A DNA stretch of 25,774 nt from Nitrospirota bacterium (GTDB taxonomy: Bacteria > Nitrospirota > Nitrospiria > Nitrospirales > Nitrospiraceae), in the NCBI GenBank assembly GCA_016222925.1, contig JACRQB010000047.1:1-25774 (forward strand), written 5' to 3'. Below the pieces are notes generated by a model. That model searched no databases, was not told the DNA's origin, and saw only the letters and a list, made by a program, of their open reading frames with translations. Below are positions 7,988-15,965 of the stretch, piece after piece (within the stretch, counting starts at the first letter, position 1; each line of letters starts with the position of its first letter). A program made the translations under genes and the position numbers.

Positions 7988-8118
7988 CGGCACAAACCTT
8001 CCGTGTGAACGTACATGAATGGATCATGTTAGACCAACCGTATTGAAATAAGCAGCTAGGAGGTTGGAAGACGAGAGAGCTGACCTTAAAGAGCTACCGG
8101 CACGCGCGAAGTGATTTT

Positions 8119-8194
8119 TGGTGGAGCTGGCCGGGATTGAACCGGCGACCTCGTGAATGCCATTCACGCGCGCTCCCAACTGCGCTACAGCCCC
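8119..8194 (-). tRNA. tRNA-Ala (anticodon GGC)
   Basis: The reverse strand folds as a 76-nt cloverleaf. The acceptor stem GGGGCTG/CAGCTCC includes the G3-U70 wobble pair that is the alanine identity element. The D arm is GCGC/GCGC, the anticodon stem CGTGA/TCACG closes the loop ATGGCAT (anticodon GGC), and the T arm contains GGTTCAATCC. A encoded as discriminator and CCA are present in the DNA (8119-8122). Confidence 0.96.
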
Positions 8195-8256
8195 ACTCTG
8201 GGAGAATCAGAGATCGAAATTATTATGGAAATTGAGGCGTTGAAACACTTCTTGGT

Positions 8257-8285
8257 ATGCTAACACGCAGCTTAGAGCCAGTCAA
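8257..8285 (-). promoter_or_regulatory. sigma-70 promoter of tRNA-Ala
   Basis: On the reverse strand TTGACT (8285-8280) and TAGCAT (8262-8257) are 17 bases apart, about 60 bases upstream of the mature tRNA 5' end. The match is 5/6 and 4/6 with ideal spacing. Confidence 0.5.
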
Positions 8286-8341
8286 CCGACCAATCGTTGC
8301 ATCACCGTGTCATGATCTTGTAGAAAGGTTTGAATGCAAAG

Positions 8342-8357
8342 CATCACAACGATCATC
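8342..8357. repeat. target-site duplication, left copy
   Basis: CATCACAACGATCATC occurs here and again at 9773-9788, directly outside the two ends of the insertion sequence. A further matching T at 8358/9789 makes the exact boundary uncertain by one base. Confidence 0.9.
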
Positions 8358-9772
8358 TGTAATCCCACAATGATAATGTCCGGTTCTACCACAATAGAAA
8401 TGTCCTCTATCCCGATACACTCTCGCCCCTTACCAGGAGGGCGGGATGCTCGGAGAGGACAGGGTGACGATGAGTGGGAAGGAATTACGGCGGGTGCATG
8501 TGATTCGGCAAGTGCTGGCGCACCGACTCACGCAGAAGGAAGCCAGCACATTGTTGGGCGTGACGGATCGGCAGATCCGACGCCTGCGGCGACGGGTCGA
8601 GCAGGAAGGCGATCAGGGGTTGGTCCATCGGGGACGGGGCCGCCCCTCGAACCGACGGATCCCCGAGGGGCGCAAGACGAAGATCCTCCAACTCTACGAG
8701 ACGCGGTATGGCGATTTTGGGCCCACGTTGGCGGTGGAGAAGCTGGCCGCGCACCACGGGATCACGCTCAGCGACGAGACGCTGCGGCGCTGGTTGCGGG
8801 CGCGCGGGATCGATCACTTTACGCGCCGCAAGCGGCCGCATCGGACGTGGCGCGTGCGGAAGGCGCATGTCGGCGAATTGGTCCAGCTGGATGGGTCGCA
8901 TCATGACTGGTTGGAAGGGCGCGGGCCACGGTGTGTCTTGATGGCGTACATCGATGATGCCAGCAGTCGGGTCTTCGCGCGGTTCTATGACCATGAAGGG
9001 ACGATTCCGGCGATGGACAGCTTTCAGCGCTACATGCGGCGGTATGGCGTGCCGCTGGCGCTCTATGCGGACAAGCACACGACCTATCAGTCGCCAGCCA
9101 ACCCCACGGTTGACGAGCAACTCGCCGGCGTGGAACCGGCGAGTCAGTTTGGGCGGGCGCTGAAGGAGTTAGGCGTGCAATTGCTTGCAGCCCACTCGCC
9201 GCAAGCTAAGGGCCGGGTGGAACGGCTGTTTAAGACGTTGCAGGATCGGCTGATCAAGGAACTCCGATTGGCGGGGATCGCGACCATGGAGGATGCCAAT
9301 CGGTTCCTGGAGAGCTATCTGCCGCTCTACAACCAGCGGTTTACGGTGCCGCCCACCCAGCAGGCCGATCTACATCGGCCCACGCCACGGGTCCGCGACT
9401 TGGCCCGGTGTCTGTGCATCAAGACTTCCCGCTGCCTCCGGAAGGACTGTACGATTGCGCATGAGGGACAGCTCTATCAAATTCACGACTCGGTTCGGGC
9501 CACGCACGTGCAGGTGGAAGAGCGGCTCGATGGGACGCGGCGGATCACCCACCATGGACGGGCACTTGGCTTTCACGTCATTGCCGCACGACCGGTGCCG
9601 GAGAGAACAGTCAGAACGCTGCCCCGCTCCTCCCACCCGGTCACACCGAGACCAACCCATCCGTGGCGCACACGATGGCGGTCAGAACGAGGCGCACCGA
9701 CGGTGACGACCTGAACATAAACCGGACATTTCTACTCTGGGAAGAAGAGGACATTTCTAAATTGGGTTGACA
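8358..9772 (+). mobile_element. complete insertion sequence, ISNCY/IS1202-like
   Basis: A 1,415-bp element with one transposase gene. The ends are imperfect inverted repeats of 24 bp, 8358-8381 and 9749-9772, matching at 16 of 24 positions (both TGT...CCCA...AATGTCC). A second, internal copy of the AGAAATGTCC motif lies near each end (8396-8405 and, reversed, 9724-9733), presumably paired transposase-binding sites. A perfect 16-bp target duplication flanks it, so the insertion looks recent. From memory, the IS1202 group (formerly in ISNCY) has long duplications, with one subgroup near 15-18 bp, which would fit. It is inserted between the tRNA-Ala and purA promoters. Confidence 0.88.
8446..9714 (+). 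CDS. DDE transposase, ISNCY/IS1202-like
   Basis: A 422-residue integrase-like transposase. Residues about 10-60 form a helix-turn-helix with TQKEASTLLGVTDRQIRRLRRR. A second DNA-binding segment follows (about 75-125), then the RNase H-fold core with D149 (VQLDGSHHDW), D209 (LYADKHT) and E249 (AKGRVERLFK). The block QLDGSHHDWLEGRGPRCVLM is what I recall as characteristic of ISNCY-type transposases. The ATG at 8446 has AGGAGG five bases upstream, a strong ribosome site. The frame is intact and all catalytic residues are present, so the element may be active. The C-terminal 40 residues are Pro/Arg-rich. Confidence 0.93.
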   Translation: MLGEDRVTMSGKELRRVHVIRQVLAHRLTQKEASTLLGVTDRQIRRLRRRVEQEGDQGLVHRGRGRPSNRRIPEGRKTKILQLYETRYGDFGPTLAVEKLAAHHGITLSDETLRRWLRARGIDHFTRRKRPHRTWRVRKAHVGELVQLDGSHHDWLEGRGPRCVLMAYIDDASSRVFARFYDHEGTIPAMDSFQRYMRRYGVPLALYADKHTTYQSPANPTVDEQLAGVEPASQFGRALKELGVQLLAAHSPQAKGRVERLFKTLQDRLIKELRLAGIATMEDANRFLESYLPLYNQRFTVPPTQQADLHRPTPRVRDLARCLCIKTSRCLRKDCTIAHEGQLYQIHDSVRATHVQVEERLDGTRRITHHGRALGFHVIAARPVPERTVRTLPRSSHPVTPRPTHPWRTRWRSERGAPTVTT

Positions 9773-9788
9773 CATCACAACGATCATC
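9773..9788. repeat. target-site duplication, right copy
   Basis: Second copy of CATCACAACGATCATC. Its last base is immediately followed by TTGACA, the -35 box of the purA promoter, so the insertion point touches that promoter. Confidence 0.9.
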
Positions 9789-9817
9789 TTGACAAAAGAA
9801 TAGGCTGCACCTACCAT
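9789..9817 (+). promoter_or_regulatory. sigma-70 promoter of purA
   Basis: A perfect -35 TTGACA (9789-9794), 17-base spacer, and TACCAT (9812-9817, 4/6) predict a start near 9824. It directly follows the right target duplication of the insertion sequence. Confidence 0.6.
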
Positions 9818-9827
9818 GAGGCCCCTT

Positions 9828-9863
9828 GGCTCTGATCTCCCAATCGGGTCAGAGCCATTTTTT
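9828..9863 (+). terminator. intrinsic terminator in the purA leader
   Basis: GGCTCTGA (9828-9835) pairs with TCAGAGCC (9849-9856); CCC/GGG can extend the stem inside. ATTTTTT follows at 9857-9863. It lies only a few bases after the predicted purA transcription start and 33 bases before the purA start codon, on the purA strand. It may be an attenuator, or a barrier to read-through from upstream. Confidence 0.7.
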
Positions 9864-9895
9864 CGTGTCAACGCCGGCTGCGGATATCTTTAACT

Positions 9896-11218
9896 ATGGG
9901 CAATCTCGTCATTATTGGTGCTCAGTGGGGCGATGAGGGCAAGGGCAAGATCGTCGATATCTTAGCCCAAAACGCCGACATCGTCGTGCGCTATCAAGGA
10001 GGCTCCAACGCCGGACATACGGTTATCAACGATCGTGGAACCTTTGTTTTTCATCTCATCCCTTCAGGGATTCTCTATCGTGGCACATTGTGTGCGATCG
10101 GCAACGGCGTTGTCGTTGATCCTGGTTCTCTGATCGAGGAGATGGATCACCTGCAAGGTCAGGGTGTGAAGTTCGGGAAGAATTTCGTCATGAGTCAGCG
10201 GGCTCACGTCATCTTGCCCTACCATAAAGCAATCGATCGCGCGTCGGAACAGTCCAAAGGGTCACGGAAAATCGGCACGACCGGACGGGGGATCGGGCCC
10301 TCGTATGCCGACAAGATGGCGCGGATCGGAATTCTCATGGGGGATCTGCTGAACCCACCATTGTTCAAGAAAAAACTCGAAGAGAATCTTGTCGAGATGA
10401 ACTGGTTCTTAGAGCGACTCTACAAAGTCGAGACATTTCAGGTCGACAAGGTCTTCGACCAATACATGGGCTACGCCGACCGCCTCAAAAGCCATATCGT
10501 CGATACAACCACGTTGCTCAATCGCGCGATCGGAAAGAACAAGACCGTCTTGTTTGAAGGGGCGCAAGGTACGCACCTGGATGTGGACTTCGGCACCTAT
10601 CCCTTCGTGACCTCCTCGAGCGCCGCGGCCGGGGGAGCCTGTACTGGGACCGGTGTCGGACCAACGATGATCGACGCCGTGATGGGCATCGCGAAGGCCT
10701 ACACCACCAGAGTCGGGAGCGGACCGTTTCCGACCGAACTGACGGATGAGGTCGGACGAGGGCTTCAGGAACGAGGGAAGGAGTTCGGTTCAACCACGGG
10801 GCGTGCCAGAAGATGTGGCTGGTTCGATGCTGTCGTCGTCCGCCATGCGACACAAGTCAACGGATTATCCTCCCTAGCTCTGACCAAGCTTGATGTACTC
10901 GATGGCTGCAAGGAGTTGAAGCTCTGTACCGGCTATAAATATGGGAGCACCATCCATAAAGATATGCCGGCCGATCTGGACGTGTTGACCGGCTGCGAGC
11001 CGGTCTATCAACGGATGAAAGGGTGGACCGCTGCGACGACAGGGACGACCAGCTATAAACGGCTCCCGGTCGAAGCGAAACGATATCTCGCCCGCATCGA
11101 AGAGTTGGCACAGTGCCGAATCGACATGATCTCGACCGGATCCAAGCGTGCAGAAACGATTGTCCTCCGCAATCCACTGGACTGTTCCCAACGGCGTTCT
11201 CGATTGACCAGCCGCTGA
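9896..11218 (+). CDS. purA: adenylosuccinate synthetase
   Basis: PurA joins IMP and aspartate using GTP to give adenylosuccinate, the first committed step to AMP. The 440-residue protein starts with MGNLVIIGAQWGDEGKGK, whose D13 and K16 belong to the GTP/IMP site; H41 lies in NAGHT. Further family blocks include KIGTTGRGIGPSY, GAQGTHLDVDFGTYPFVTSS and STTGRARRCGWFDAV (more often TTTGRPRRCGWFD). The last ten residues (CSQRRSRLTSR region) extend a little past the family norm of about 430. No clear Shine-Dalgarno precedes the ATG at 9896. Its promoter abuts an insertion sequence and its leader contains a terminator, so expression may be conditional. Confidence 0.96.
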   Translation: MGNLVIIGAQWGDEGKGKIVDILAQNADIVVRYQGGSNAGHTVINDRGTFVFHLIPSGILYRGTLCAIGNGVVVDPGSLIEEMDHLQGQGVKFGKNFVMSQRAHVILPYHKAIDRASEQSKGSRKIGTTGRGIGPSYADKMARIGILMGDLLNPPLFKKKLEENLVEMNWFLERLYKVETFQVDKVFDQYMGYADRLKSHIVDTTTLLNRAIGKNKTVLFEGAQGTHLDVDFGTYPFVTSSSAAAGGACTGTGVGPTMIDAVMGIAKAYTTRVGSGPFPTELTDEVGRGLQERGKEFGSTTGRARRCGWFDAVVVRHATQVNGLSSLALTKLDVLDGCKELKLCTGYKYGSTIHKDMPADLDVLTGCEPVYQRMKGWTAATTGTTSYKRLPVEAKRYLARIEELAQCRIDMISTGSKRAETIVLRNPLDCSQRRSRLTSR

Positions 11219-11266
11219 AGAGTGGGCGATCTCAATCATTTCCTGTTGCCCTTCTAGACTGCTTGA

Positions 11267-11960
11267 GCTCCAACTCAAAGTGCAACACTGCAAGCCCTAA
11301 TGGCGTACGGTGTTGCTATGACAACGAGATGCGACCGACACATGCGCGCCGAAGAGAATCCGACTCTGAGCCTGGGCTGCGGACCATGGTGTCTGTGGTG
11401 AGACATGTCCAGCACCGGGAGCCGCGAATTAGGCAGTAGCCCACTGCCCCCCTGTCGCGCCCGTACTGCACAGACGTAGGTCACTGCCTGAACCCGTCAG
11501 TCTCTGCGATCGCGGAAACTTACGGACTCCTGGCTGTGGCAATCTATCCGGACCCAGCTGACTGAGGGCTGCTTACCCAAGCAGATTACCGGACAGCTCT
11601 GCCGCGCGGATCCTGACGATATGCGCAAACGCCTCTCGTAAGAAACTATTTGGGCTGGCCTGTCTGTGCTGCCATGCGGAGCGCTGAGGCACGAGCGGTT
11701 GGCGTACCGCCTCTCGATCCAGGTATTCTTTGCCGATCCGCATGTGCCGTGGTAACGTGGCACGGGCGAATGCACCAATGGCTTGTTATGCCAGTACCTG
11801 TCCAAGGGGATGGGCTTGTCCGGTTATACCCAGCGCGAGTTGGACGCCATCGCCCACCGATTGGACATGCGCCCGAGACCATGTCTTGATTTTGCCACGC
11901 CCTTGGAAGCGATGCGCAGTTGCGTCTTCATTTACCCGCTGCACTTGGAACTTGAAACCG
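11267..11960 (+). mobile_element. fossil IS30-type element
   Basis: The decayed transposase at about 11330-11920 is bracketed by weakly related inverted ends. The left one contains CAAAGTGCAACAC (11278-11290); the right one contains TGCACTTGGAACTTGAAACC (about 11940-11959). About 13 of 21 positions agree, so the ends are tentative. The reduced length (about 690 bp against roughly 1 kb for the family) agrees with the internal deletion in the gene. Confidence 0.45.
11330..11920 (+). pseudogene. IS30-family transposase, internally deleted and interrupted
   Basis: One reading frame still shows IS30-like blocks in order: SSTGSREL (11408 on; family STISREL), RARTAQ, LTEGCLPKQITGQL, RKRLS-stop-ETIWAGLSVLPCGALRHE (family SHETIYxALYxxPRGALR), then FFADPHVPW-stop-RGTGECTNGLLCQYLSKG (family FADPHSPWQRGxNENTNGLLRQY) and QRELDAIAHRLDMRPRPCL ending in FATPLE. 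TAA codons replace the His at 11639-11641 and the Gln at 11753-11755, and further stops lie earlier. The catalytic core between ALRHE and FFADPH (roughly 150 codons) is missing, yet the frame is kept. It cannot encode an active enzyme. Family comparison is from memory of IS30 motifs. Confidence 0.7.
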
Positions 11961-12086
11961 CCCTGTTTTCCCCAATGTGCTAGCCGCGTTCACATATGGA
12001 GTGCAACGCTAGCTTAAAACCAGGGTATCGGTGGTAGGCTCCTTCAGAGAATCGCGTCACTCTGGATAACAAGTGCGAGACCTTAC

Positions 12087-13577
12087 GTGAATCTCAACGA
12101 CCGTCTTCGAAGTTCCATCTCTTGGTTGGCTTGTTCGAAAGTGGTCGTGCAAGGCATCTCGCTCCTCAGTACCCTGACAGTTGCTCGGTTGCTGACGCCG
12201 GACAATTATGGGGTGATGGCACTTTCCGCCTTCTGGACATCATCCCTCTTGGTGGTGAGCGAACTGGGAGCGGGCGCGGCGGTCATCCAGTTTCAGAATC
12301 TCAAAAAGCAAGAGCTGAATATCCTCTTCGGGTTCACGACCAGCTTATCACTCCTCGGCTATCTTGTGCTGTTTCTACTCGCTCCGTTCATCGGAGACTG
12401 GTTCGCCAGCGAACAGCTTTCGTCAGTGCTCCGCGTCGCCGGCATGGCACTTCCCATAGCGACGCTCAGAGTTGTTCCCGAGGGACTCTTGCGCAAAGAA
12501 TTGCGGTTTGATCTCATCGCGAAGACCAACATCATGTCATCATCGCTATCGATTCCTGTTGCGTTGATGTGTGCATTTTCAGGTGCAGGCGTATGGGCAT
12601 TGGTTGCATCCTCGCTTGTCGGCGCACTGGCACAGACGCTTCTGATTTTTCACTTCGAGCAATGGCGGCCGTCCACTGCCATGAAATCAGAACGCTGGGA
12701 TCGGCTCATGCGATTTTGTCTGCAGTCTTTTGGAGGGAGAATCTGTTGGGCAGTGTATCAACAGTTGGACGTGTTGATCCTGGGAAAGTTTGAAGGAGCT
12801 GTGAGTGTCGGGATCTACACGATGGCGCTGCAACTAATCACGTTTCCAGTCGAGAAAGTGTTCAGCATCGTGAATGAAATCGCGTATCCTGCCATGGCGC
12901 ACCTTCAAGACGATGTGGCACAACTCCGCTCTTCATTCGCACAGAGTCTCCGCATCCTCACGGCGGTGGCATGTCCGCTGTATATCGGGCTGGCCTTCGT
13001 AGCGGAGGATCTTATTCAAATCATTCTGACTGACAAATGGAGTGATTCCGCAGGGGTGCTCAAATTGCTGGTGCCCTATGGATTGTTCACCGCACTTGCT
13101 GTGTTACCTGCGCCAATTCTGCTATCTCGGTATCGAGCCGATCTCGTCTTCCGGTACACGTTTGCACAATTATTAATCATGCCACTGGCCTTTTGGATTG
13201 GAGCGCGTCAGGCTGGCGCAATTGGTGTCGCGATGGCCTGGGTGGTTGTCTATCCGTTTAGCCTGTCTTGGCTGTTCATTCAGGTGTTCAGGGAAGTGCA
13301 GATCACCTGGTATGACGCATGGGGGGTGGTCAAGCCAGCTATGAGTGCGGCCGCATGCATGGGTGCTGCGCTCATGGCGCTTAAAATTGGACTGGCTTAT
13401 GGAGGCGTAAGCCAAGCAGCCGTTACGTTGGTGATCACCGTTGTTACTGGAGCCGTGACCTATATGTGCGGATTGTGGGTATATGGGAGAGATCTCTTAA
13501 TCGAGATGCTCGCAATGAGTACCTCACTGGTTCGGAGAAATGCTCCTGCCAAAGAAAAGCTTCCCGCTCGCGACTGA
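12087..13577 (+). CDS. polysaccharide flippase-like membrane protein (Wzx/MATE superfamily)
   Basis: A 496-residue integral membrane protein with about 12-14 hydrophobic helices, resembling lipopolysaccharide/O-antigen flippases that move lipid-linked sugars across the inner membrane. Typical signs are the N-terminal SISWLACSKVVVQGISLLSTLTVARLLTPDNYGVMAL segment around residues 10-45 and a central region near 235-245 with EKVFSIVNEIAYPAMAHLQDD. The start is GTG at 12087 with no clear Shine-Dalgarno; no better start is seen nearby. Sugar specificity is not readable. It lies between an IS30 fossil and an asparagine-synthetase-like gene and has no glycosyltransferase neighbours in view, so it may be a remnant of, or a satellite to, a surface-polysaccharide locus. 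Confidence 0.83.
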   Translation: MNLNDRLRSSISWLACSKVVVQGISLLSTLTVARLLTPDNYGVMALSAFWTSSLLVVSELGAGAAVIQFQNLKKQELNILFGFTTSLSLLGYLVLFLLAPFIGDWFASEQLSSVLRVAGMALPIATLRVVPEGLLRKELRFDLIAKTNIMSSSLSIPVALMCAFSGAGVWALVASSLVGALAQTLLIFHFEQWRPSTAMKSERWDRLMRFCLQSFGGRICWAVYQQLDVLILGKFEGAVSVGIYTMALQLITFPVEKVFSIVNEIAYPAMAHLQDDVAQLRSSFAQSLRILTAVACPLYIGLAFVAEDLIQIILTDKWSDSAGVLKLLVPYGLFTALAVLPAPILLSRYRADLVFRYTFAQLLIMPLAFWIGARQAGAIGVAMAWVVVYPFSLSWLFIQVFREVQITWYDAWGVVKPAMSAAACMGAALMALKIGLAYGGVSQAAVTLVITVVTGAVTYMCGLWVYGRDLLIEMLAMSTSLVRRNAPAKEKLPARD

Positions 13578-14142
13578 TCTGTTTCCTTCTCCATTCTGTT
13601 CAGATCGCCCGACCTTTCAGGCTAGCGGTTTCGTTAAGCCTACTGATCTTGGGATCTGACGGGAATGTATCAGGCCTGCTAGAGGCGGGAGCTGAGGGGG
13701 AACATTTGGATGGTTGTTTCTTGGGCTTAAGGAGGAACGTGTCTGGCAAGGCGTTCCAAACATTTGACGAGGAACGGCACAGAGCTGGGACTGGCTCTAT
13801 TGGCGTGGCCATGGATGCTCATACGGTGTTCCGCACTACTGGATCTGCTCCAATGCAGTGTCCAGGTTACTCGATTTCAAATCAGCACCACTCTCTCTTG
13901 CCGAATGATCCTTCTGCTTCTGTGGTACGCAGACAGTGGTTGGTTTACTACGGGCTTGTACTTGCGGGACCAACGCGTGGGCAAGAAATCGACCAAGTAA
14001 ATCAGCAGTGAGTTGAGATGTAGACATTCCCCTACTAAGGAGTGGGGAAAAGTTCGTCAGGTATCTGCTAGCATAGCCACCGCCTGTACCAAACGGCTGG
14101 CTTTTTCGGAGCGATCGAGTTTTTCGTTAGCTGGGTGTTTAT
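13578..14142 (+). other. 565-bp gap with gene-like fragments
   Basis: No confident gene. A frame at 13764-14000 gives 78 residues with a hydrophobic start (LGLALLAWPWMLIRCSALLDLL) and no good ribosome site. An overlapping frame starting after AAGGAGGAAC at about 13740 gives VSGKAFQTFDEERHRAG. The two together read like one decayed or mis-framed protein, but I recognise no family. An inverted repeat TTCCCC/GGGGAA lies at about 14028-14049. Confidence 0.3.
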
Positions 14143-15726
14143 ATGTTGGCCTATCCCTCTGCTACTGCCTCATCGAGCGTGAAATTCGGCAGCTTCTTCG
14201 GCGATTACTTCATTTCTATCCGACAGCAGGAAGGCCAGTTTACGGTAAAGGGGGACAAGGATCTATTCGTCGGTCACCAAATCGGTGAAGAAGGGACCTT
14301 CTTACAATGGGAATGGACAGGGCTTCAATTGGTAGTCCGCAACGATCGGTATGGTTTATGTCCAGCATATTATAGTCAAGGGCCCAAGGGATTCATCATC
14401 GCAACTTCCGTTCAACGCCTGATAGCGGAAGGTGTTTCTCCAGAACTAAACTACGACGCATTGGCGGTATTCCTTCGTCTCGGCACGTTTGTCGGAGACG
14501 ATACTCCATACTCGGCTATTCGAGCCCTGCCGCCGGGTACACAGTTTACATGGTCGGGTGGAAGCGAATGTCCTACCGGGTGTGTGATCCTAGGTGAAGC
14601 CACGACCGGCCTCACCCGTGAAGCGGCCTACGAGCGATACAACGAGCTTTTCAGCGAGGCCGTTAAAAAAAGATCGACTGTTGCCGATGATTTGGCAGTT
14701 GCTCTTTCGGGGGGGATGGACTCGCGGCATATCCTGTTAGAGCTATGTCGACTGGGAAGAAAGCCAAAGCTTTGCGTGACGGCTCAGATCTATCCGGGTG
14801 AGTCCAGTGAAGACCTGGATTACGCCAAACAAGTGGCGCAAGCTCTCGCTGTCCCCCACGTCGAAATCGAACAACCAAGGGATTGGTTGAATGCGGAAAT
14901 TCAGAAGCTCCACGCCACTAGCCTCGGTGCCTTTGAGCATAATTGGGGGATGGTCGTTGGACGTTATTTGCAACACAAAGTTGTGACGGTTTTTGATGGC
15001 TTGGGGGGAGATGTGCTCTCGGACTGTCGACACATTGTCACGCCTGCGCGACATGAGGCGTTCCAAGCTGGACGCTTTGCCGTCCTTGCTGAGGACTTTC
15101 TGCAAAATGAGTACGGAGGCGTCCGCTATTTGAAGCCCAAACTGGCACGGCTGTTAAGCCGTGAACGGGCTATTCACCGCCTCTCGGTCGAGGCCGCGCG
15201 TTTTGCTGGGGCTCCCAATCCGGTAGTAGCCTTTACGTTCTGGAATCGGACTCGCCGAGCCGTCAGTCTGCTCCCTCATGGAGTTTGGAATCGATCGGTA
15301 CAGGTGGTGACTCCATTTCTCGACCATAGATTGTTTGACTTCCTCATCGGTCTCCCCGTGGAGTTCGTCGGAGACTATACCTTTCATGCCGAAACGATCC
15401 GGCGCCACTATCCCAGCCTCGCGCACATTCCATTTGTTTCAGGCCCTTGCCGAAGACCGAGCAACGGATCCCTTATTTTTCGAAAGATGGCACTCGATCT
15501 GCTAACGCATGGGCTCCGATCCATTCCCTCATCCTACGTATCATTTCGACATGTCTTGCCACGGCTCATGAGGGCAATCATTGATCCAAGTTATAGCCCC
15601 TCTGTGCTATGGTTGGGACCAAGCATGTTGTATGGATTGGAACTGGAGAATTGCTCGACAGCCTATAAATTCTTTGATGGCTTCAGCCAACCCGCCAGCT
15701 GGATCAACAGAATGGATCCTGATTAG
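14143..15726 (+). CDS. asparagine-synthetase-like amidotransferase, no N-terminal Cys
   Basis: A 527-residue relative of asparagine synthetase B. The PP-loop that binds and adenylates is S189-G-G-M-D-S194 (ALSGGMDSRHILLEL), and the later TPFLDHRLFDFLIGLP block is typical of the synthetase domain. The N-terminal part (about 1-160) still resembles the glutaminase fold (LVVRNDRYGLCPAYY) but lacks the catalytic Cys-2, so it cannot use glutamine in the usual way. An in-frame stop at 14128-14130 rules out a longer start, and no Shine-Dalgarno is evident. Such proteins occur in exopolysaccharide clusters and, in another branch, as lasso-peptide cyclases. The flippase upstream favours a sugar-related role, but no substrate can be assigned. 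Confidence 0.8.
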   Translation: MLAYPSATASSSVKFGSFFGDYFISIRQQEGQFTVKGDKDLFVGHQIGEEGTFLQWEWTGLQLVVRNDRYGLCPAYYSQGPKGFIIATSVQRLIAEGVSPELNYDALAVFLRLGTFVGDDTPYSAIRALPPGTQFTWSGGSECPTGCVILGEATTGLTREAAYERYNELFSEAVKKRSTVADDLAVALSGGMDSRHILLELCRLGRKPKLCVTAQIYPGESSEDLDYAKQVAQALAVPHVEIEQPRDWLNAEIQKLHATSLGAFEHNWGMVVGRYLQHKVVTVFDGLGGDVLSDCRHIVTPARHEAFQAGRFAVLAEDFLQNEYGGVRYLKPKLARLLSRERAIHRLSVEAARFAGAPNPVVAFTFWNRTRRAVSLLPHGVWNRSVQVVTPFLDHRLFDFLIGLPVEFVGDYTFHAETIRRHYPSLAHIPFVSGPCRRPSNGSLIFRKMALDLLTHGLRSIPSSYVSFRHVLPRLMRAIIDPSYSPSVLWLGPSMLYGLELENCSTAYKFFDGFSQPASWINRMDPD

Positions 15727-15769
15727 GGCAAGAAGCCTCTCGATCGCACTACCCCATGAAGAATCCTGA

Positions 15770-15799
15770 TTGACAACGCGTTATCCGGTAGTGCAGCAT
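15770..15799 (+). promoter_or_regulatory. candidate promoter of tRNA-Lys
   Basis: A perfect -35 TTGACA (15770-15775) is followed, 18 bases on, by a weak -10 (CAGCAT, 15794-15799) preceded by TG. The mature tRNA starts 39 bases later. Confidence 0.35.
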
Positions 15800-15837
15800 C
15801 GGTCTCTTGTCAGCAGCCAGCCCACATTGAATTGGGT

Positions 15838-15913
15838 GAGCCGGTAGCTCAGTCGGTAGAGCATCGCCCTTTTAAGGCGAGGGCCCTGGGTTCGAGTCCC
15901 AGCCGGCTCACCA
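15838..15913 (+). tRNA. tRNA-Lys (anticodon TTT)
   Basis: A 76-nt cloverleaf: acceptor GAGCCGG/CCGGCTC, D arm GCTC/GAGC, anticodon stem TCGCC/GGCGA with loop CTTTTAA (anticodon TTT), T arm CTGGG-TTCGAGT-CCCAG, discriminator A and an encoded CCA at 15911-15913. Confidence 0.97.
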
Positions 15914-15965
15914 GTTTCTCCACCACATGCACGAGTATGTGGCTCAGAAAGATGAGCCTTAGGCC

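Noticed and set aside
9767..9795. outward hybrid promoter from the TTGACA at the IS right end
   Set aside because: No -10-like hexamer lies 16-18 bases downstream; the native TTGACA at 9789 has a better partner.
13764..14000. lasso-peptide B2-like or precursor gene next to the asparagine-synthetase-like gene
   Set aside because: The hydrophobic start is only vaguely similar, no Cys-His-Asp protease motifs or precursor peptide were found, and the synthetase SGGMDSRH pattern suits other branches better.
14028..14049. TTCCCC/GGGGAA repeat as a terminator
   Set aside because: No T-run follows on either strand.
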